Shown here: piece by piece, positions 45,263 to 56,104 of the stretch
How positions within the stretch are numbered: the stretch's first letter is position 1
Layout: each line of letters begins with the position of its first letter
From: Mauremys mutica
Lineage: Eukaryota; Chordata; Testudines; Geoemydidae
NCBI RefSeq assembly: GCF_020497125.1
Contig: NC_059073.1
Location: forward strand, 15,769,225-15,833,224
Length of the DNA stretch: 64,000 bases
Direction of reading: 5' to 3'
Position numbers and translations under genes: made by a program
The notes under the pieces: model-generated
What the model saw: only the letters and a program-made list of their open reading frames with translations
The model's database searches: none
Told to the model about the DNA's origin: nothing

Positions 45263-47250
45263 ATATGCAGCAACAGTTTAGCACTGCAGGATAACACTGC
45301 AGTAACCCATTCTCCAGCATCAAAAAATACGGTCAGGCTTAACTGAAAGTTGCTGATTCTGTAGGTCTGGGAAACTGTTCAGAATTCACTTGAGAAACTG
45401 GACAGAATTACAAGTGACTGTGGTGATCTGGCTCTCAGAAAAAGTGGAGCGCTAAGGCAGCTTTATTTTTGAAGGTGATCTGTGATGTGTTTATTCTGGG
45501 GGTCAATGCGGTAAGGAAGCACGTGAGTAGATGGAGACAAAGTTGCGTTTGTATTTTGCATTCAGTGCTGTGGATGAGTTTGAACACCTCTTTATTTCTC
45601 TGCAAAAAGAGGCTGGCCACATATTGGCATTAAATTACTTTAATCCTCCCAGCTGCCAGCTGCCTCTACTCAGGGAGTGCTGCCACTTGCCAGTTGCAAG
45701 AAATAATTGCTGTAAATGAATTTTCTCTGTTGTTTTTTTTTCAAATCAGCAAGTATAGCAGTAATGTGTGTACCATGAATATTTCCAGTTCTTCTCTGTG
45801 TTTTAGGAAATAGACTTTATGTTCCCCACTATCTATGTGCCCTCATTTTAATTTTTGTTATAAAGGAATCTCACGACGGGGCCATGCAGACTAACATTTA
45901 TCTTCTTGAAAGCACGCTGCATTTTACCAGGAAAAGAGAGATCTGTGATGGCTCTTTCTTCCCTGAACCAGTGCAAACTAGATGAATGGGTAATAACAGC
46001 ACAATTTATTGTTTAAAAACTCATAGGCCCTTGACTCATGGAAGTATCCTTTACCCTGTGAAACTGATGGAACTACTCATATGAGCAAAGGTTGCAGGTT
46101 TGAGGCCACATCCAATGAAGTCCATGGCAAAACAGAAATTAATTCTGGCAAGTTCTAAATCCCATATTAGACAAGAAAACCAAGGAGATGATCACAATGG
46201 CTCCTTCTGGCCTTATAATTTATCATTCAAAACTTCCATTGACTTGAATGAAAACAGGATCAGGCCCCCAGAAACCATATAATGGTCTTATCCCATTGTT
46301 ACTGAAGTCCCTGAAAAAACTCCTATTGACTTCAATAGCTGGATCTAACCCTCTTTTGGGGACAACTTCTGCAAGTAGGTTTCCATGAAACACCCGCTGA
46401 ATTCTTCTGCACCGTGTAGTGCATCAGCTGTATGTTCCTTAGAGAACAGTTAGGATCACAGCACAAGGTGATCTGGCTATAAGGATTCCATATGAACCTT
46501 TACAATGTGATTGTCCTCTCACTTACCTTGCTTTATGCTGGTGTAATTCCAAAGTTGTGGTGTTACTTCTGCATTGCACCCATGAACGTGAGAAGAGAAT
46601 CAGTTCCAAAGGCTGGACAAAAGGACTGAAAAATAATTTTCTTCTTGGTAGTTTAAACCTTTACCAGTCCCTCTTCCAGTTTGTTAAATTTAGTTGTCCA
46701 TTTGCTGGTACAGCTGCAGAATCAAAGAGCCTGCTACAATTGATAAATGGTGCCCTTGCTTTCACAGAGCGGAGTCAGTCTGAATAACAATATGCACCAT
46801 GACATGCAGCAGGAGGGCAATGGGGAGATTCTGACATTTCCCCATTAAGGACTAGGTGTTCGATTGGTGTAAATAAGGAGAACTCTAATGACTTCCATGG
46901 AGCTACACTGATTTACACCACCTGAAGACTGAATCCTTTATTTCCGTTTAAAAAAGAAAATCTAATTTCCTTGGTTTTGTTTTAAAATTGCAATGTTTGT
47001 ACAGCAAGCAAATTATTTTAACACTGGCCTTCACTGAGAGAAGCAGAGACGTTATTAATGCCCACAGTATCACTGAAGCCCACACCTGAATTGTCAAATG
47101 TCATGCTTTTCCGATACAAATCTTGGATCTATTTTCAAGACAGTTGACCAGTTTCTCCAAAGATTGTTCATGGGAGCATCTCTTGGAGCCAGATTTAAGC
47201 ATCAGGCCCTCTTTGTCAGGTCAATTCAAAATAGACTTTTTTTTTATTTC
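45263..47250. other. Unassigned DNA with two old foldback repeats
   Basis: 46222-46355 carries 'cttccattgacttgaatgaa' and 'ctcctattgacttcaatagc'. 46848-46935 carries 'tggtgtaaataaggagaact' against 'gctacactgatttacaccac', an inverted pair of the TTTACACC family. No gene supported. Confidence 0.45.
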
Positions 47251-47446
47251 AGAAGGTGGAGAAAGCTACTAGCCAAGAGGCTATTCTAGATTTGATTTTG
47301 ACAAATGGGGAGAAACTGATTCAGAACTGGAAAGTGGAAGGCATGTTGGGTAAAAATGATCATGAAACGATAGAGTTCATGATTCTAAGGAAATGATACC
47401 AAGCTGGGAGGGGCTGCAAGTGCCTTGGAGGATAGGATTATCCTTT

Positions 47447-47516
47447 GAGCTTTGAGCAGGGGGTTGGACTAGATGACCTCCTGAGGTCCCTTCCAACCCT
47501 GATATTCTATGATTAA
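47447..47516 (+). mobile_element. CR1 3' tail nested in older CR1 (~70 bp)
   Basis: The words 'tttgagctttgagcaggggg', 'ttggactagatgacctcctg' and terminal 'attctatgatt' are the extreme 3' end of a younger CR1. They are inserted in the middle of the older copy's coding sequence, which continues unchanged on both sides. A short direct repeat GATTA (about 47445 and 47511) may be the target duplication. Confidence 0.85.
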
Positions 47517-47663
47517 AATTCAAAATGATTTGAACAAACTGGAGAAATAGTCTGAAGTCAATAGGATGACATTAAATAAGTTCAAATGCAAAGTACTCCA
47601 CTTAGGAAGGAATAATCAGTTGCACACATACAAAATGGAAATGCTTGCCTAGGAAGAAGTACC

Positions 47664-48233
47664 GTGGAAAGGAATTTGGGAGTCGTAATGGATCACAAGC
47701 TAAATATAAGTGAAGAATGTAACACTGTTGCAAAAAAAGCAAACATCATTCTGGGATGTATCAGCAAGTGTGTTGTAAGCAAGACACAAGAAGTAATTCT
47801 TCCGCTCTACTCCATGCTGATTCAGCCTCAACTGGAGTATTGTGTCCAGTTCTGGGTGCCACATTTCAGGAAGGATGTGGACAAATTGGAGAGAGTTCAG
47901 AGAAGAACAACAAAAATTATTAAAGGTCTAGAAAACATGACCTATGAGGAAAGACTGAAAAAATTAGGTTTGCTTAGTTTGCAGAATAGAAGACTTAAGG
48001 GGGACATGATAACAGTTTTCAAGTACATAAAAGGTTGTTACAATGAGGAGGGAGAAAATTTGTTCTCATTTACTTGTGAGGATAGGACAAGAAGCAATGG
48101 ACTTAAATTGCAGCAAGGGCGGTTTAGGTTGGACATTAGGAAAAACTTCCTGTTAAGGTGGTTAGGCACTGGAATAAATTGCTCAAGAATGTTGTGGAAT
48201 CTCCATCATTGGAGATTTTTGAGAACAGGTTAG
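47664..48233 (+). pseudogene. CR1 ORF2 C-terminal remnant, older copy
   Basis: The open stretch of about 189 codons includes [72 protein letters not shown] and [10 protein letters not shown], the post-RT part of CR1 ORF2. A frameshift after RKNF replaces the expected terminal block. The catalytic domain is absent, so it is inactive. Confidence 0.85.
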
Positions 48234-48426
48234 ACAACCACCTGTCAAGGATGGTCTAGATAATACTTAGTTCTGCCATAAGTGCAGGGGACTGGACTAG
48301 ATGAGCTCTCGAGGTCCCTTCCAGTCCTACAGTTCTATGATTCTATGATCCATATTTTAAAAAGGGAAGAAAGGGAACCCGGGGAACTACAGACCAGTCA
48401 GCCTCACTTCAGTCCCTGGCAAAATC

Positions 48427-48954
48427 ATGGAGCAGGTCCTCAAGGAGTCCATTTTGAAGCACTTGGAGAAGAGAAAGGTGATCAGGAACAGTCAACATGG
48501 ATTCATCAAAGGCAAGTCATGCCTGATCAACCCAATTGCCTTCTATGATGAGATAACTGGCTCTGTGGATATGGGGAAATCGGTGGATGGGATATACCTT
48601 GACTTTAGCAAAGCTTTTGATAGGGTTTCCCTAGCCAGCAAGTAAAAAAAGTATGGATTGGATGAACAGACTATAAGGTGTATAGAAAGTTGGCTAGATT
48701 GTCGGGCTCAACGGGTAGTGATCAACGGCTCAATATCTAGTTGGGAGCCGGTATCAAGCGGAGTGCCCCAAGGGCTGGTCCTCGGGCTGGTTTTGTTCAA
48801 CATCTTTATTAATGATCTGGATGATGGGATTAATTGCACCATCAGCAGGTTTGCAGATGACACTAATCTGGAGGGAGAGGTAGATACTCTGGAGGGTAGG
48901 GATAGGGTCCAGAGTGACCTAGACAAATTGGAGGATTGGGCCAAAGAAATCTGA
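48427..48954 (+). pseudogene. CR1 ORF2 reverse-transcriptase core, broken
   Basis: RT fingers/palm: [35 protein letters not shown] (first catalytic Asp), a stop at about 48643, then LDEQTIRCIESWLDCRAQRVVINGSISSWEPVSSGVPQGLVLG and SRFADDTNLEG (catalytic FADD pair). Both Asp-bearing motifs are visible, but stops split the domain. It would copy CR1 RNA into DNA if intact. Confidence 0.85.
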
Positions 48955-49490
48955 TGAGGTTCAACAAAGACAAGTGCAGAGTCCTGCACTTAGAAAGGAA
49001 GAATCCCATACACTGCTACAGGCTGGCTAAGCAGCAGTTCTGCAGAAAAGGACCTGGGGATTACAGTGGATGAGAAGCTGGATATGAATCAGCAGTGTGC
49101 CCTTGTTGCCAAGAAGGCCAATGGCATATTGGGCTGTATTAGTAGGAGCATTGCCAGCAGATCGAGGGAAGTGATTATTCCCTTCTATTCAGCACCGGTG
49201 AGGCCACACCTGGAGCATTGCGTCCAGTTTTGGTCCCCCTACTACAGAACGGATGTGGACAAATAGGAGAGAGTCAAGCGGAAGGCAATGAAAATGAGTA
49301 GGGAGCTAGAGCACATGACTTACGAGGAGAGGCTGAGGGAACTGGGATTATTTAGTCTGCAGAAGAGAAGAGCGAAGGGGGATTTGATAGCAGCCTTCAA
49401 CTACCTGAAGGTGGGTTCCAAAGAGCATGGAGAGTAGTTATTCTCAGTGGTGGAAGATGACAGAACAAGAAGCAATGGTCTCAAGTTGCA

Positions 49491-49515
49491 GTGTGTGTGT
49501 GTGTGTGTGTGTGTG
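49491..49515. repeat. (GT)12 microsatellite inside CR1 ORF2
   Basis: The tract replaces the G-rich segment that other copies show at this point (LQRGRFRLD against LQ-CVCVCVCVVESR-LDIRK). The net gain is seven codons, so the local frame remains open (49447-49683). It looks like microsatellite birth from a GTGGGGG-type seed. Confidence 0.95.
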
Positions 49516-49747
49516 GTGGAGTCTAGGTTGGATATTAGGAAACACTATTTCACTAGGAAGGTGGTGAAGCACTGGAATAGGTTACCTAAGGAGGTGGTGG
49601 AATCTCTATCCTTAGAGGTTTTTAAGGCCCAGCTTGACAAAGCCCTGGCTGGGATGATTTATTTGGTCTTGGTCCTGCTTTGAGCAGGGGATTGGACTAG
49701 ATGACCTCCTGAGGTCTCTTCCAACCCTAATATTCTATGATTCTATT

Positions 49748-51355
49748 ATAGTCCCAACACTTGTCGTAAAAAAACCTTTCAAGGTCAGTCCATTCAAGAT
49801 GGGGCCAGTAACAGAAATTCTCTAGTGGTGATGTGCTTTCTGCAGAAACAAGTACAACAAGGTTAAGGGGGCCTCCAGTTATCTAATGGAATTCAGGAGG
49901 GATTTTGGCATCTGTTTTGCAAGACTCCCTACCCTACATGTTGTAAGTGCAGCAGATATGGTGATAGGAGGCTAGAAAGCTTAGCATTAAGCAGCAAACC
50001 TGTGGTTTCTTTTTTCCCTCCATCCGTTCTGCTTCACATAACTCTGTCAGAATTTCAGTTTGAATGAAGTAAGAGCCAATTCAATTGATTCCCTGGTGGA
50101 TATCTAGACCGTGATTCATGTGGAGTTATTTATAGATTAGTGTCCTTTACAGAACCTCTAAATCCTATATAGGTTGATGCCACTTATTCATGGATTAAAT
50201 CTCTGGTTTCAGCAGCTAATAGTGACACATCTCTCTATAACTTTCATTCACACTGGTAACCACTAAGGGAATTATCGAGGGCTTGAAAACAACAGCCCTT
50301 ACAAGAGCTCAGATTCCGCCTTCAAAAACCTGCGCAGCTCTCCTGCATTTTCTTTTGACAGAACCTAGACTTCATGCAGGTAGCAAAGCTCTGTGGGTCT
50401 TCTAGATATTTTTTGCACCATGTGAAACAAGAAAGGTAAAGGGGGACACAGACTCATACACACTGGCTTGTTCAAAGGATGCTCAGCTGTTAACTTAAAA
50501 AGCAACATATGTTCAGCCTCTCATCTTCTGCTCCCTGATGAGAGCGACACCAACAGATTGAGTAAGGACAAATAACAGCACGAGAATTCCAAATGAAAGG
50601 CTAGGGAAGTGTACATTACCGTACAAGACAAAAATAATGTCTGAATGGCCTTTGAATATACTGTGTGAATATATAACTCTGCTAATATTTTGCTACTTAG
50701 TAAATGCACCAATTTCCTTCCAAGAAAGTTGTTGATGGCTGCTGGAGTTCCACCTTGACCCAATTCCTTTCTTACCAAGATATTTATATAGTTCAACCAG
50801 ACATGTTAACGGTATATAGAATCAGATTGTGGGGACCTTAAATACACAAATTCATTCAGGGGTGGGGGGAGGTGCAGGGAACAATTTAAGGCTTTGCAAT
50901 TCTCTGTCTCAGCTATGGAACAGTTTAGAGCAGACTTGAGGTAATTAAGCTATATGATAGTTCATATGCACAAAGGGGCTGAATTAAGTTGCACAGGCAA
51001 TCTTAATTTGGGCATTTCTTAACTTTTGTGTGCTTGATTTCTCAACTTTGATGTTCTTTTAATGTAGTTTAGTTCAGATTTAATTTCCTAATTTTAAAAA
51101 AAGAGAATAAATAGAATATTTTAAACCCCAACTATGGTCATCAGCAGGGTTCAGACATATAGACACACAACACAGACTTCTGCCGCTTACGTTAATTGAG
51201 TAACTGGTAGTAGTAATAGACTATTATCCTCTATGAGGACTACAGATTTCACAGTTATTTTTTGATACCAGAGTTCCCATGCCTTCAGACTCTTTGCTCC
51301 TATGTACCAACCCTATCCTGTCTTCTGCCCTCCTTCCCCTACTTCCCTCACTTCC
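49748..51355. other. Unassigned intergenic DNA
   Basis: No gene or named repeat. Mixed, A+T-leaning sequence with a G-run at about 50859-50867. Confidence 0.4.
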
Positions 51356-51363
51356 CTCTGACA

Positions 51364-51696
51364 CAGGGTTTCTCAAACAGGGGTCGCCGCATGTGTAGGG
51401 AAAGCCCCTGGTGGGCCAGGTCAGTGTATCTACCTGCCCCGTCCGCAGGTCCAGCCGATTGCAGCTCCCACTGGCCACGGATCGCTGCTCCTGGTCAATT
51501 GGAGCTGCTGGAAGCGGTGGCCAGTAAGTCCCTTGGCCCACACCGCTTCCAGCAGCTCCCATTGGCCCAGAGCAGCGATTCGCGGCAAGTGGGAGCCGCA
51601 ATCGGCCGGATCTGCGGACGGGGCAGGTAAACACATCGGCCTGGCCCGCCAGGGGCTTTCCCTACACAAGCGGCAACCCCTGTTTGAGAAACCCTG
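51364..51696. mobile_element. Palindromic hAT MITE, 333 bp, copy 2
   Basis: Same family and same length as 44353-44685. The perfect 8-bp duplication CTCTGACA lies at 51356-51363 and 51697-51704. Arms of about 160 bp are inverted around 'agtaagtccctt'. Left and right termini are nearly identical when inverted (CAGGGTTTCTCAAACAGGGG). Differences from copy 1 are scattered substitutions, many at CpG-like positions. No coding content. Confidence 0.93.
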
Positions 51697-51704
51697 CTCT
51701 GACA

Positions 51705-52480
51705 CATGCCATCCTCATCCTCCTCTGCTCCTATCCAACCCCCACTCTCTGGCTGCTTCAACCCACTCTGCTCCTATTCTTCCCATGTCTCCCCTCCCAC
51801 TCCACTCCTCACCCCTTTCTATTCCAGTCAGGCTGTTTATTTCTTCTCCTCTACAGTTTATAGGCATAATCTCCCTGCTTTCAATTCTGGTGCCCAGTGT
51901 CTCTTGGCAGCCAGAAGGAGCCATTTCAGGGAAAGTCCTGCTGAGCTTCTACAGTCCTATGCTGGGGCATGCCCAGACCAGGCAGTCTTTGGAGAATTTA
52001 GCTGATAAACTCTAACAAACCTCTATTGAGCACGTGTGAACTGAGATGTTTTTAGAAGGCTTATAACTCATCAAAATTTGGGCAAACTGACACAGGAATG
52101 GCAAAAGACACATCCCTGACATCAGGGAAACCTTGTCAAATTTTAAGTTCCTACTCCAAAACATAGAGGCACAAGACCTTCCTGATGCCATGATTGTAAA
52201 AATTGTTTTAAAGTGGACACAACAGTGTATTTCCCCCTCATCTCTTCTCAGAAACAGATGGACTCTTTCAGTTGAAACAACAACAAAAGTCAGCCTGATG
52301 CAGACACTCAGCATGGGAAATTACAGCCTGAATGGTTAAAGTTGGCAAAGTTACCAACAACTGAAAACAGGGAGCTGTCGGATACCCTTATGTATACACC
52401 GCACTACCCCTATAGCAGATACAGTGTAAGTATGCTCATGTGTTTGAGGCTTCTAACAAAGTCTATCTGGGGAACCTCAC
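51705..52480. other. Unassigned intergenic DNA
   Basis: 51705-51850 is C/T-rich, giving a 160-codon plus frame (51533-52015) that begins inside the MITE and so is not a gene. Nothing else recognised. Confidence 0.4.
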
Positions 52481-52481
52481 A

Positions 52482-53084
52482 AGCTGGGTTGGGGTCCCTT
52501 GCCATGCCGAATTAGCACACAGTCCAGGCCTTAGCCCCTTGGTTCTTGCAGCAGGTCCCACCCCGGCAGGCCTGCTTACTTTGTTACAGGTGGGGAAAAG
52601 CAGAAGTCCAAACTCGACAGAGAATAAATTTCTCCCAGGGTCAGCGACACCACCTTACTTCTGAGGTGCCTGGGAAGCATAGGTGCTGGAACTAGGGGTG
52701 CTGGGGGTGCTGCCGGAGCTCCTGGCTTGAAGTGGTTTCCATCAGATACAGGAAATTGTCCCAGCACCCCTGCTGGGAAGTAGCTTTACTGGAGTCCTTA
52801 TGGCCAGGCAGCCAAGTAAGTCTCTCCCAACCAGGATTGCCCCTGCGGCTCGCTGGACTCTGAGCAGTGGAGGTGCATGTGTCTCTTACATGGGGGTTCC
52901 TCTCACAGCTTCAGGAGTCATTCCCTTCTCAGTCCCTTCTCAAGTCACTCCCTTCTCAAGGGTTCCCACTTGCCTCAGCAGCTTCCTCCTTTTAAAGCCC
53001 TCCTCCTTACCATGCATGCTTGGTACAAAGAACCTCCCTAGCCCTTATCAGTGTGGGCTTTATACACCCCGTCACATCCCTAAT
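52482..53084 (-). mobile_element. Possible LTR fragment
   Basis: Read on the minus strand, the right edge begins TGTGACGGGGTGTATAAAGCCC, a TG-initiated end with a TATAAA box, in a style frequent for reptile LTRs. The body is C/T-rich on the plus strand with local duplications ('cacttcccttctcaa' near 52935 and 52947). The other end and a target duplication could not be fixed. A hAT MITE at 52678 interrupts it. Confidence 0.35.
52678..52772. mobile_element. hAT MITE, 95 bp, with 8-bp target duplication
   Basis: The perfect direct repeat CTGGGAAG flanks it (52670-52677 and 52773-52780). The left end CATAGGTGCTGGAAC and the inverted right end CAGGGGTGCTGGGAC are terminal repeats. Internal wording 'ggcttgaagtggtttccatc' is typical of this widespread short reptile family. 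Confidence 0.9.
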
Positions 53085-54115
53085 GTGAAAAGTTTGGCCA
53101 AAGAGATGCATGTATCTTCAGTGGCATTACTCTTGAAAGTAATTGTTTACCATTGAGACTAAGGGGTTCACAATCTTGCCCTCATTAAATTAGCTGCAAC
53201 ATAGGGAAGGTGTTAGTATATAAAGCAAGCTGACCCTTTTCTAGTAATTTCATTTCTACAATCTGTAGAGCTGGTCAAAAGTTCTCAATATTTTGGCAAT
53301 TTTTTGTCAGAATTTTGAATGAAAAATGAAGGATGGAAATTGTGACTTTTTTTCTTCCTGTCTTTCTCACAGCCCTAGTTATTTGTTCAAAAAATTTTGA
53401 CACAGAGTAAATATTGTAAAGTTGGTGATAAAACACCTTTGCTGAATCTTGAATTAAACATATTAACTGAACCTGTCTATCTAAAATGTTCGCCTTTGGG
53501 GCTTAATTTTTCCATACTTCACCTCAGCACAGAGATTTTTTTTTATTGTGTCAAGTTTTGGGAAAATCCCCAATTCATCTGTTTTTTAAGTAGCCCAACT
53601 TAGGAACCCAAATAAACCTTTTTACCATTGTGATCCTTCCATTGAGTCACTAGGAATTAAAAAACAGTTAGAAAAACCAATGTAAATCTTACCAGTAATT
53701 ACTGAAGTTTGGTATTTGCTAAGTTGGCGGTGCTGGGGAGGGGGGAGAAAGCGATAAAAATAAGCAATTAAATAAAACAAAACAGTGTGACCATTTGAAA
53801 GTCAATGAAACTTGGGCTTCTATGTCACTTTAGGTGCATTTAAACAATGTACCCTAGGTTTGTTAGCTCCTAGGTAGTTGCTGACTCATAAACCTCCATA
53901 TGTGGTTGGGCACTAGTGGGTGACAGACAGCCTACGTCAAGCACATGCCCATAATAATGGAACTTTCTAATGTTCATACTAATGTTTCCAATAGTCATAT
54001 CTTTGTTAAACCAAAACTATTTTTTTTTCAAACTTAGCAGAGGCACTAGTCCTCAGTGAGGACTCTATCTGTGCCCCCATCATTATTCCATTTATACAGA
54101 CGTATAGGCATGCAT
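53085..54115. other. A+T-rich unassigned DNA
   Basis: At 53264-53380 there is 'tagagctggtcaaaagttct' and a T-rich interior, resembling the left end of the TAGAGCTG family seen at 15492, but the right end is unclear. No gene supported. Confidence 0.4.
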
Positions 54116-54119
54116 GGCC

Positions 54120-54232
54120 CTTTAACTGAAAAGACAGGACTCTGCCCTGAGGAATTTACAATCGACATTCAACGCGACACAGCAAGGGGTGACTCGACAT
54201 AAAGGGTGGGTGGACAAGTGTGGGAAATAAAG
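54120..54232 (-). mobile_element. L2-type LINE 3' tail fragment
   Basis: The plus strand shows 'gacaggactctgccctgag', 'gaatttacaatcgacattca' and 'acacagcaaggggtgact', the complement of L2 tail wording with the downstream 'acaaggtggata' zone. Diverged. Confidence 0.45.
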
Positions 54233-54313
54233 CCTTAAACCAGTGAAAGATCATGGGATATGCTCATTACTACATATAGACACTGGCAGCAAGCCAAGTT
54301 TCAAGTTTACTTT

Positions 54314-54377
54314 GGGCCAGGTTCTCAGTAAATTAGCATAGCTGATGCTCTCAACACAAGCTGAGGACCTGGCCCTC
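54314..54377. repeat. Short foldback MITE (GGGCCAGGTTCTCAG)
   Basis: The left 'gggccaggttctcagtaaat' and right 'agctgaggacctggccct' are inverted terminal repeats. Between them the internal words around 'gcatagctgatgc' are palindromic. Same old foldback super-group as 46848-46935. Confidence 0.6.
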
Positions 54378-55700
54378 AAAACGCTGTGATCTTAACCCAT
54401 CACAGCTTCAAACATAGTGGGCCATGCTCATCACTTGGGTGCCTTCATTAAAACCTACAGATGAATTTGTCCTGATAGACTCAGTTGTATGATGACTGAC
54501 GCCATTAGGTCTGAACAGCAGAGAATTTGCACAATTTTGCCCAATATTTTGAGATCCGTTTCTTCACAAAGTGTCTGCATGCAGCTCTGATGGACAAACA
54601 TGAGTGATGCACCTGGCAGTAACTTCTCATCAATAACAGCCATAAAGTTCTGCTGGTTTTAAGTTGGCATTAAAGTAGACTGGCAATCAAGGGTGGTCCA
54701 TATCTTCTGCTACTGCTCATCTTTCAGATGGCTCTGCTGATCAAAACTGCGTCTGTTGCAATAAAAGTACAAAGTCGAAGATGGAAGAAAACAAAATTCC
54801 TACCTATGCTGGTAATCAGTTTTCCAATTGTCTGAAGAAGTCTAAGCCACCTACAAGGCAGAACTGAATGGAAACACTGTTGTATGCAGTGTTGTTGTAG
54901 CCATGTTAACATGGCTGAAAACATTGCAAGCCAGTTGAAGAGCAGAGATGACCAGCTGGTGAAAGGAAGAACAACACAATGGGACTAATTCATCAAAAAG
55001 ACTTTTAAAAAATAATTCCAGGGGCTGTCAGGAGAAAATAATAAAAGAAAGAGAAGGAAAGGTGAACTACCAGAAGTCTGGGAACAAAGTTTAATATGCT
55101 GAAGTCTGCAAAACTATTCACATGAAACTGACAAAGAAATTCATGCAGTGTAACATGAAAATATTTCAAGAGGACAAAGAGAAAAATAGAGGCAACAAAA
55201 GGATAAAAGATCATCTGAGCAACAGAAAATCCCAGGTGACAGCACTCAAGGATAAAGATGACATATATATCACTGACAGCAAAATCAAGAAAGGAGTGGA
55301 AGAATTCAATCAAGGTCTAGTTAACAAGAAAATATATTTGCCACTGGAATCTGCTGGAGGATTTTAAAATGGAAGTGGGGAAAAAATTCCCATGAGGTAC
55401 TATGGAAAGTCTGCTAAATATACACTTAATGGACACAGAAATTATGGTATGCTAATGAGAGGAGAGTGCAGTGTTCAAAGTGAATCATTTTCAAAGGGAA
55501 ACCAGGAGATTTGAAAGGGGCTGAGGAGTGGATATTGTGCCTCTGGGATTTTTAAATACAGGCTGTTTGGGGCATCTTTATAAAGTTCAAAGGAAAAAAG
55601 TAAACAAGCAGTTCTTTAGAGATCTCTTCTTCTCTGGCCTCCATCAGTCTAATATCACCCCATCACCTCACAATCTTTTAATGCATTTAATCTCACAGTC
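54378..55700. other. Unassigned DNA
   Basis: 54885-54908 holds 'gtgttgttgtagccatgtta', a head-like word of the retroelement family at 55872. The 81-codon plus frame at 55122-55367 is Lys/Glu-rich with no recognised family. Nothing else supported. Confidence 0.4.
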
Positions 55701-55704
55701 CCCC

Positions 55705-55862
55705 TGGGGGTAGGGATGTAGTATTACCCTCATTTTGTCCATGAAATACAGAGATAACCAACTTGCCCCAAGTAATACAGAAAGTCTGTGCTAGACCAAG
55801 GACCTAAACTCATTTCTTCCAAATCAGTGCTCTAACCACTGAACCATCCTTTCTCTCTAGCC
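55705..55862 (-). mobile_element. MIR-type CORE-SINE
   Basis: The plus strand shows 'accctcattttgtccatgaa', 'aacttgccccaagtaataca' and 'tgctctaaccactgaaccat', the complement of MIR core and head in the right order. It lies immediately beside the repeat at 55872. Confidence 0.7.
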
Positions 55863-55871
55863 CCTCCTAAC

Positions 55872-56102
55872 CTCCTTTGTCCTGTGAGGTGTTAACTGCC
55901 CACTTCATTTTGAATGGTCTCTGGCAACATGTGTTATCTCTTTATGCTTAACAATCTGTTCCACCTTGTATTTAGCTTTGATACTCTTTCCCAGACCTGG
56001 AGAAGAGCTCTGTGTTAGTCAAAAGCTTGTCTCATTCATCGACAGAAGTTGGACTAGTAAAATATATTACCTCACCTACCTTGTCTTTCTCTCTGGATCA
56101 GC
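55872..56102 (+). mobile_element. Penelope-like (?) short retroelement with hammerhead-like remnant
   Basis: Wording: 'ggtgttaactgcccacttc', 'acaatctgttccaccttgta', 'ccagacctggagaagagctc', 'cgacagaagttggactagta' and 'attacctcacctaccttgtc'. It matches a very common reptile repeat whose consensus contains CTGAAGAAGAGCTC, a loop, GCTCGAAAGC, i.e. the CTGANGA...GAAA order of a hammerhead core. In this copy the core is decayed (CTGGAGAAG...CAAAAGC). Assignment to Penelope-like elements is inference. Confidence 0.5.
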
Positions 56103-56104
56103 CT

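Larger units (their letters stand above)
47252..48348 (+). mobile_element. Older CR1 LINE with internal deletion and a nested CR1 tail
   Basis: It begins with the end of the endonuclease domain ([15 protein letters not shown]...[14 protein letters not shown], about 47258-47394). It then jumps directly to the RT region just after the catalytic motif ([16 protein letters not shown]), so roughly the first part of RT is deleted. After a 70-base foreign CR1 tail, the frame resumes (IQNDLNKLE) and runs to the usual CR1 3' end with ATTCTATG octamers at about 48330-48348. A stop and frameshifts break the ORF. Sequence divergence from the other copies suggests greater age. Confidence 0.88.
48349..49747 (+). 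mobile_element. CR1 LINE, ~1.4 kb, from start of RT to 3' end
   Basis: The copy starts at the [18 protein letters not shown] block. It continues through [15 protein letters not shown] ([13 protein letters not shown]), GVPQGLVLGLVLFNIFINDL and FADDTN, then the C-terminal blocks, and ends in CR1 octamers at about 49730-49747. It begins at the exact base where the previous CR1 ends, head to tail. In-frame stops and frameshifts (near 48643, 48950 and 49264) make it inactive. A (GT)n tract lies at 49491-49515. Confidence 0.92.

Noticed and set aside
51262..52015. Frames of 122-160 codons on the plus strand
   Set aside because: They begin or end inside the second 333-bp MITE and continue into unrelated C/T-rich DNA.
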